64,000 nt of DNA from Clostridiaceae bacterium. Its GTDB lineage: Bacteria; Bacillota; Clostridia; Oscillospirales; QAMX01. Positions 59,874 to 64,000 of this stretch are shown here, piece by piece; position 1 is the stretch's first letter, and every line of letters starts with the position of its first letter. The notes below the pieces were generated by a model. That model searched no databases. It saw only the letters and a list, made by a program, of their open reading frames with translations, and was not told the origin of the DNA. The DNA is taken from positions 62,001-126,000 of the forward strand of contig JAHAYX010000054.1 in assembly GCA_018384365.1 (NCBI GenBank), read 5' to 3'. The position numbers and the translations under genes were made by a program.

Positions 59874-61538
59874 ATGGACTTTCGTGATCAAGATAACAGG
59901 ACGCCCGAAGAGAAACCGGCTGCACAGCCGCTGCCGGAGCAGGACACCCCGATTCCATCTGCCGGTCAGGACGAAAACAACACACATTCCCAGGAATGGT
60001 CCGGAAGCATAGCAGAGAACCCTGACGCCGCTCCGCTTTCTGCACCGGCGGCTGTTTCGGACTGTCCAAACGGTGAGGCACAGCCCTCTGCAGCTCCGCA
60101 GCCTCCCGCTGCACCGCAGCCGCCATGGCTGCGCACTGGAACTGCCCCCGCGGCATACACCGCGCCATACAGACAACCCGGATATTCCTCCTATACAGAC
60201 CCGCTCCGCAGCCCGGGAATCCCGGCAAATGCGCCGGATGGTGCCTATCGGACGAAGAAAAAACATACGGGCAGAAATGTCTGCCTGCTGATCCTGGCTT
60301 TTGTATTTGCATTGGCGCTGGGCGGCGGCATGATGTTCTGCGCGATTTATACCGGGGCAATGGCGGATCTGGAGCAGCTGCTGCGCGACCCGTTTGCCGG
60401 GCCGCATGATGTACCGTCGGAAGGCTCGATTCCGGACGGCGGCGATACGCTTCCGCCGGACGATACGCCGCCGGATAACCTGCCGGACGGGGAAGAAAAC
60501 CAGGACAGCAGCAGCGCACCGGGCGGCAGCGCACAGAAACCGTTTGTTCCGGTTGAAGGTGCGCCGCTTCTGAACATTGTCTCCGTGGAGGATGAGGGGG
60601 AAAACTATCGGGAAGAGCTGGATATCCCCTCGATTGCGGAGCTTGCACAGCCTTCGGTTGTCGGCGTGATCAAATATGTCAGCGAAAATCCCCAGGAGGG
60701 CTACACCATCGGCTCCGGCACGATTTTCACGGAGGATGGTTTTATCATCACCAACGAACACGTGGTTTCGGATCCATACAGCATTACGGTACTCCTGTAT
60801 GACGGCACGGAATACGAAGCAGAGGTCGTTGCCTCTGATGATGATGCAGACATTGCTGTTCTGAAAATTGACGCGCACGGCCTGACGCCCGCGGAATTCG
60901 GAGATTCCACGCAGCTGCGTGTCGGTGAAATCTCCGTGGCGATCGGCTGCCCGGCATCCGTGGATCTGCAGGGCACGACGACGGCCGGCATTATTTCCGC
61001 GCTGGACCGCGTGATTACCGTGGATGCCGCCGGACGCACCATGCGCCTGCTGCAAACGGACGCGGCTATCAATCCGGGCAATTCCGGCGGCCCGCTTCTC
61101 AATAAATACGGTCAGGTCATCGGCATCAATACTGTGAAGATGAGCTCGACCATGTATGAGGGTTTGTGCTTTGCTATCCCCACCAGCGAACTGGAAACGA
61201 TCGTTTCGGATCTGTTTACCTATGGCTATGTGCGCGGCTATCCGGCAATCGGTATCATGGCAAGTTCCGTGATGGCGGCGGAGGATGACTACGGCGGCTC
61301 GCCTGCCGGCGTCCTGGTGGCCAGCATTGACCCGCTGAGCGGCGCTTACGGCCTGGTGGAAGTGGGCGATATCATTACGCACTGCAACGGCACAGAGGTG
61401 ATTGCCGTGGCGCAGATCAATACCATTAAAAACCGCCTGAAGGTCGGCGATACCATTACGCTCACCATTTACCGGAAGGGTGAAACCTTTGATGTAGAGA
61501 TTGTTCTGGTCGATCAGTACGATCTTTCGGGAGATTAA
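59874..61538 (+). CDS. HtrA-like serine protease with PDZ domain, membrane anchored
   Basis: 554 residues. A long cytoplasmic Pro/Gln/Glu-rich tail (1-130) comes first, then one membrane helix (about 134-160), an Asp/Pro-rich stalk to about 240, a trypsin-like domain with H296 in NEHVVS, D326 in DADIAVLK and S404 in GNSGGPL, and a PDZ domain (about 455-545). It degrades or refolds damaged proteins outside the membrane. In this operon the two-component system probably induces it under envelope stress. Confidence 0.95.
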   Translation: MDFRDQDNRTPEEKPAAQPLPEQDTPIPSAGQDENNTHSQEWSGSIAENPDAAPLSAPAAVSDCPNGEAQPSAAPQPPAAPQPPWLRTGTAPAAYTAPYRQPGYSSYTDPLRSPGIPANAPDGAYRTKKKHTGRNVCLLILAFVFALALGGGMMFCAIYTGAMADLEQLLRDPFAGPHDVPSEGSIPDGGDTLPPDDTPPDNLPDGEENQDSSSAPGGSAQKPFVPVEGAPLLNIVSVEDEGENYREELDIPSIAELAQPSVVGVIKYVSENPQEGYTIGSGTIFTEDGFIITNEHVVSDPYSITVLLYDGTEYEAEVVASDDDADIAVLKIDAHGLTPAEFGDSTQLRVGEISVAIGCPASVDLQGTTTAGIISALDRVITVDAAGRTMRLLQTDAAINPGNSGGPLLNKYGQVIGINTVKMSSTMYEGLCFAIPTSELETIVSDLFTYGYVRGYPAIGIMASSVMAAEDDYGGSPAGVLVASIDPLSGAYGLVEVGDIITHCNGTEVIAVAQINTIKNRLKVGDTITLTIYRKGETFDVEIVLVDQYDLSGD

Positions 61539-61577
61539 GAGGAAAGTCGGTGTTTTTCACACACCGGCTCTCTTTTT
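61539..61577 (+). terminator. terminator of the two-component/HtrA operon
   Basis: AGTCGGTGT pairs with ACACCGGCT (one G-T pair), loop of Ts, then CTCTTTTT. Confidence 0.7.
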
Positions 61578-61665
61578 ACTTGAAATTCTTGCCGCTTGCC
61601 CCAGAAATTCAAACTTTAAAACCGTTTCGCACCGATGTATAATCTCCATACGAGGTGATGATCGG

Positions 61666-62115
61666 ATGAAGGTACAGAAAACTGGTCCCGACAGCGTTTT
61701 GCTGGTATTAAATGTGTCGGAATTGCAGGATAAAAACGAACTGCGGCGGCGCGCCCGCGAAGCGCTTGCCAGCGAGGGTATTCCGGCCGGGGAAACGCCC
61801 GAAATGACGGCCTATACGGCCGGCGGAAAGGCCGTGGTGTTTGTGTGCGCCGGGGAAAGGCATGATACATACTTCGGATTTGACACGGCGGACGATCTGA
61901 TGGATGCCGCCTGTGAAGCGGAACGCTTATTCCCAAAGGCCGGGGCAAGCCTGCGCCGCGCAGACGGCCGGTTTTATCTGACAACAGATTGCCGCCGTGC
62001 AGCAGAACTGCTGCGGGAATATGCCTCCGTAATCGCGGAAGACGGCGGGCTTTGTGAAAACAGTGAAGTGATACTCGCGCAGAGCGCGTTTCAAATTTTA
62101 TCTGGTCGGTGCTGA
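61666..62115 (+). CDS. MecA-like adaptor protein (divergent)
   Basis: 149 residues from the ATG at 61666 (GAGGTG upstream; an earlier ATG hits a stop). Layout recalls MecA/YpbH: an N-terminal MKVQKTGPDSVLLVLNVSEL strand-helix unit, a short linker, and a C-terminal FGFDTADDLMDAACEAERLF followed by LRRADGRFYL, the usual ending. MecA adaptors bring substrates to ClpC. It is shorter than B. subtilis MecA (218 residues), so this is a weak match. Its stop abuts the tadA start. Confidence 0.5.
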   Translation: MKVQKTGPDSVLLVLNVSELQDKNELRRRAREALASEGIPAGETPEMTAYTAGGKAVVFVCAGERHDTYFGFDTADDLMDAACEAERLFPKAGASLRRADGRFYLTTDCRRAAELLREYASVIAEDGGLCENSEVILAQSAFQILSGRC

Positions 62116-62589
62116 ATGGAAAAAGACAACTATATGGGACTTGCAATTGAATTGGCGCGGGAAGCGCTTGCCGACGGTGAAGTCCCCGTCGGTTGTGTCA
62201 TCGTGCGGGACGGTACGGTGATCGGACGCGGACGCAACCGCCGCGAAGGCGGCTGTGACGCAACGGCCCACGCGGAAATTCTGGCGATACAGGAGGCGTG
62301 CCGCGCCGTGGGCGGCTGGCGGCTTTCGGAATGTACGTTATATGTCACGCTGGAGCCCTGCGCCATGTGTACCGGTGCAATTGTGAATGCGCGTATCCCT
62401 GTTGTGGTATATGGCGCACGCGACCGGCTTGCCGGGGCGTGCGGCGGCGTTTTAAACCTCTTTGAAGAGGGCTTCGGCCATCACCCGAAGCTGTATGGCG
62501 GCATACGGGAGCAGGAGTGCGCGCAGCTGCTTGCCGCTTTCTTCCAGGAAAGGCGTCAGGCCGCCGGCTGCACGGAGGAGAACATCTGA
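62116..62589 (+). CDS. tadA: tRNA-specific adenosine(34) deaminase
   Basis: 157 residues. Zinc deaminase motif: H52-A-E54 (HAEILAIQ) with PCAMCTGAI giving C82 and C85; Glu 54 is the proton shuttle. It makes inosine at the wobble position of tRNA-Arg(ACG). Starts directly after the stop of the MecA-like gene, with no gap. Confidence 0.95.
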   Translation: MEKDNYMGLAIELAREALADGEVPVGCVIVRDGTVIGRGRNRREGGCDATAHAEILAIQEACRAVGGWRLSECTLYVTLEPCAMCTGAIVNARIPVVVYGARDRLAGACGGVLNLFEEGFGHHPKLYGGIREQECAQLLAAFFQERRQAAGCTEENI

Positions 62590-62617
62590 AAGTTTTGCGC
62601 GAAGGCTGTTTTTTCCG

Positions 62618-62646
62618 TTGACATCCTCTGTAAGTTGTGCCATAAT
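62618..62646 (+). promoter_or_regulatory. promoter of hprK
   Basis: Perfect TTGACA (62618-62623), 17-base spacer, CATAAT (62641-62646). Confidence 0.75.
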
Positions 62647-62672
62647 AGGGTTAACTTATTATGGAGGATTTT

Positions 62673-63614
62673 ATGGATTTTAACGGATATAAAAAACCAA
62701 GCGTTCCACTTTCGGACGTGATACACGAATTTGACCTGGAAGTGCTCAATGCCCCGGAGGGAATGGAGCATATTATGGTCGAATCGGATGACATCAACCG
62801 TCCCGGGCTTCAGCTGACGGGATTTTTTGATTATTTTGACCCAAACCATCTGCAGATTTTCGGAAATGAAGAGATTTCCTATCTGGAACGTATGGAGCCG
62901 GAGGAGCGTGCGGAAATTCTGGACAAGCTTTTTTCCTATCAGCTGCCTGCCCTGATCATCAGCCGCAATCTGGAGCCGGTTCCGGAGTGTCTGGAGATGG
63001 CAAAGCTCCATAAGGTGCCGCTGCTCCGCTCGCGCGAGTGGACGAGCACACTCATGAGCGATATGCTCTCCACGCTGAAGGTCTGGCTTGCGCCGCAGAT
63101 CACGCGTCACGGCGTGCTGGTTGAGGTGTACGGCGAAGGTATCCTCATTCTGGGCGATTCCGGCATCGGTAAAAGTGAAACCGCCATCGAACTTGTCAAG
63201 CGCGGCCACCGCCTGATAGCGGACGACGCGGTGGAAATCCGGCGTGTCTCCAATCGCACGCTGGTTGGCAGCGCACCGGAAGTGATCCGTCATTTTGTCG
63301 AACTGCGCGGCATCGGCGTGATAGACGTCCGCCGTATTTTCGGTATGGGCTCCGTCAAGATGACGGAACGTGTGGATTTGGTTATCAAGCTGGAACCGTG
63401 GGAAGAGGGCCACAGCTACGACCGTCTGGGCGTGGAAGCGCAGGAAATCAACATTCTGGATATCCATGTGCCCCTGGTGACGATCCCGGTCCGTCCGGGA
63501 CGGAATCTGGCGGTGATTCTGGAGGTTGCGGCCATGAATAACCGTGACCGGAAGATGGGCTTCAATGCGGCGCACGAGCTTTTGAACAGATTAAACGACG
63601 ATTTTGGCAATTGA
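62673..63614 (+). CDS. hprK: HPr kinase/phosphorylase
   Basis: 313 residues from the ATG at 62673 (GGAGG 5 bases upstream; an ATG at 62661 lacks one). The N-terminal domain (1-130) is typical; the P-loop is GDSGIGKSE with K167, followed by LIADDAVEI and the signature region LRGIGVIDVRRIFG. It phosphorylates Ser46 of HPr to drive carbon catabolite repression through CcpA, and reverses it with phosphate. Confidence 0.97.
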   Translation: MDFNGYKKPSVPLSDVIHEFDLEVLNAPEGMEHIMVESDDINRPGLQLTGFFDYFDPNHLQIFGNEEISYLERMEPEERAEILDKLFSYQLPALIISRNLEPVPECLEMAKLHKVPLLRSREWTSTLMSDMLSTLKVWLAPQITRHGVLVEVYGEGILILGDSGIGKSETAIELVKRGHRLIADDAVEIRRVSNRTLVGSAPEVIRHFVELRGIGVIDVRRIFGMGSVKMTERVDLVIKLEPWEEGHSYDRLGVEAQEINILDIHVPLVTIPVRPGRNLAVILEVAAMNNRDRKMGFNAAHELLNRLNDDFGN

Positions 63615-63655
63615 CAGACTTGGAAGGTCAGGCGTTGTTTATAGAATTGTATGAG

Positions 63656-63683
63656 AAGGTACGGGGATCCCGTACCTTTTTTC
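63656..63683 (+). terminator. terminator of hprK
   Basis: AAGGTACGGG pairs with CCCGTACCTT over a GAT loop, followed by Ts. Confidence 0.85.
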
Positions 63684-63821
63684 TATGAAATGAGGAAGGA
63701 GATTTTTACTTTAACCGCTTCATTTTATGGGAAAGATAAGCTATAATAGAAGCAGGATAGTTTGGCTGCGGCGGGATCACGCGCCGGGCCGTTTCCGATC
63801 ACTGAAACGGGAGGTCTGACT

Positions 63822-64000
63822 TTGCAGGAACTGATCAGGGAAATCACACAAAAGCTGCCGGAAACGGTGGTGAAAGAACACGAACCTCTTGCAAGGTATA
63901 CCTCGTTTAAGATTGGGGGACCGGCGGAATTGCTTTTGCTGCCGCAAACGGCCTCCGATATTCCTCCGCTGCTTGCCATTTTGAATCGCTGCGGCGTACC
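63822..64000 (+). CDS. murB: UDP-N-acetylenolpyruvoylglucosamine reductase (MurB), partial
   Basis: First 59 residues; the gene runs off the window. TTG start with GGGAGG 7 bases upstream. EPLARYTSFKIGGPAELL is the MurB start of its FAD-binding domain (the TSFKIGGP loop binds FAD). MurB makes UDP-MurNAc for peptidoglycan. A TATAAT at 63742-63747 may be its promoter -10; a CCGTTTC/GAAACGG stem (63789-63810) lies just before the ribosome site. Confidence 0.9.
   Translation, partial: MQELIREITQKLPETVVKEHEPLARYTSFKIGGPAELLLLPQTASDIPPLLAILNRCGV

Noticed and set aside
59685..61382. 565-codon minus-strand open frame opposite htrA
   Set aside because: The frame is a shadow of a clear HtrA gene; its translation is Arg/His-rich and featureless.

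Overview
The window looks like chromosomal DNA of a Gram-positive anaerobe of the class Clostridia, probably near the Oscillospiraceae/Ruminococcaceae. This is inferred from gene content: a T-box leader, a glycine riboswitch, ribosomal protein L27 with a cleavable N-terminal extension next to its protease Prp, HPr kinase HprK, a CD1247-type protein, a DacF-type carboxypeptidase, and many TIM-barrel sugar isomerases with glycoside hydrolases. Base composition is moderately GC-rich (roughly 50-65% on lines I counted), with a poorer patch at about 5.3-6.8 kb. I see no rRNA, tRNA, CRISPR array, phage or transposase gene.

Layout. 0-3.4 kb (minus): a heterodimeric ABC exporter (one half cut by the window edge), a DUF1294 membrane protein and an HD-domain protein. 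3.7-6.8 kb (plus): a MalY/PatB C-S lyase, then a membrane-anchored XRE regulator with a GH5 glycosidase. 6.9-11.7 kb (minus): a five-gene operon with an AEC transporter, a small unknown protein, a glyoxylate-carboligase-like ThDP enzyme, a hydroxypyruvate-isomerase-like TIM barrel and a D-2-hydroxyacid dehydrogenase. 12.0-14.0 kb: a T-box leader whose specifier reads as UAC (Tyr) in front of an acyl-CoA synthetase. 14.1-20.4 kb (minus): CPBP protease, patatin, Na+-pump decarboxylase beta subunit with a 38-residue partner, cysteine synthase and an orphan solute-binding lipoprotein. 20.7-23.6 kb: Mrp/NBP35 ATPase, zinc-binding lipoprotein, TIM-barrel isomerase. 23.7-29.7 kb: uvrB-uvrA and a split chromate transporter. 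29.7-38.1 kb: HAD phosphatase, AI-2E transporter, rmuC, an ABC ATPase with a giant coiled-coil permease, and a SodC-type protein. 38.2-47 kb: a glycine-riboswitch-controlled symporter, a Gfo/Idh oxidoreductase divergent from a TIM barrel plus GH10 xylanase, a CDF metal exporter and a DUF1015/DUF2441 pair. 47-56 kb: mtaB, dacF, a small P-loop ATPase, rplU-prp-rpmA, obg, a GNAT gene behind an attenuator-like leader, and efp with two companions. 56-64 kb: a second AGCS symporter, a two-component system with an HtrA protease, a MecA-like adaptor with tadA, hprK and the start of murB.

Housekeeping modules (UvrAB, L21-Prp-L27, Obg, EF-P, TadA, MtaB, HprK, MurB) alternate with carbon-use modules. 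The points most worth a second look are the tyrosine-type T-box on an acyl-CoA synthetase, the carboligase operon whose enzyme keeps the ThDP-activating glutamate that E. coli Gcl lacks, and a short ORF overlapping two mutually exclusive hairpins upstream of an acetyltransferase.
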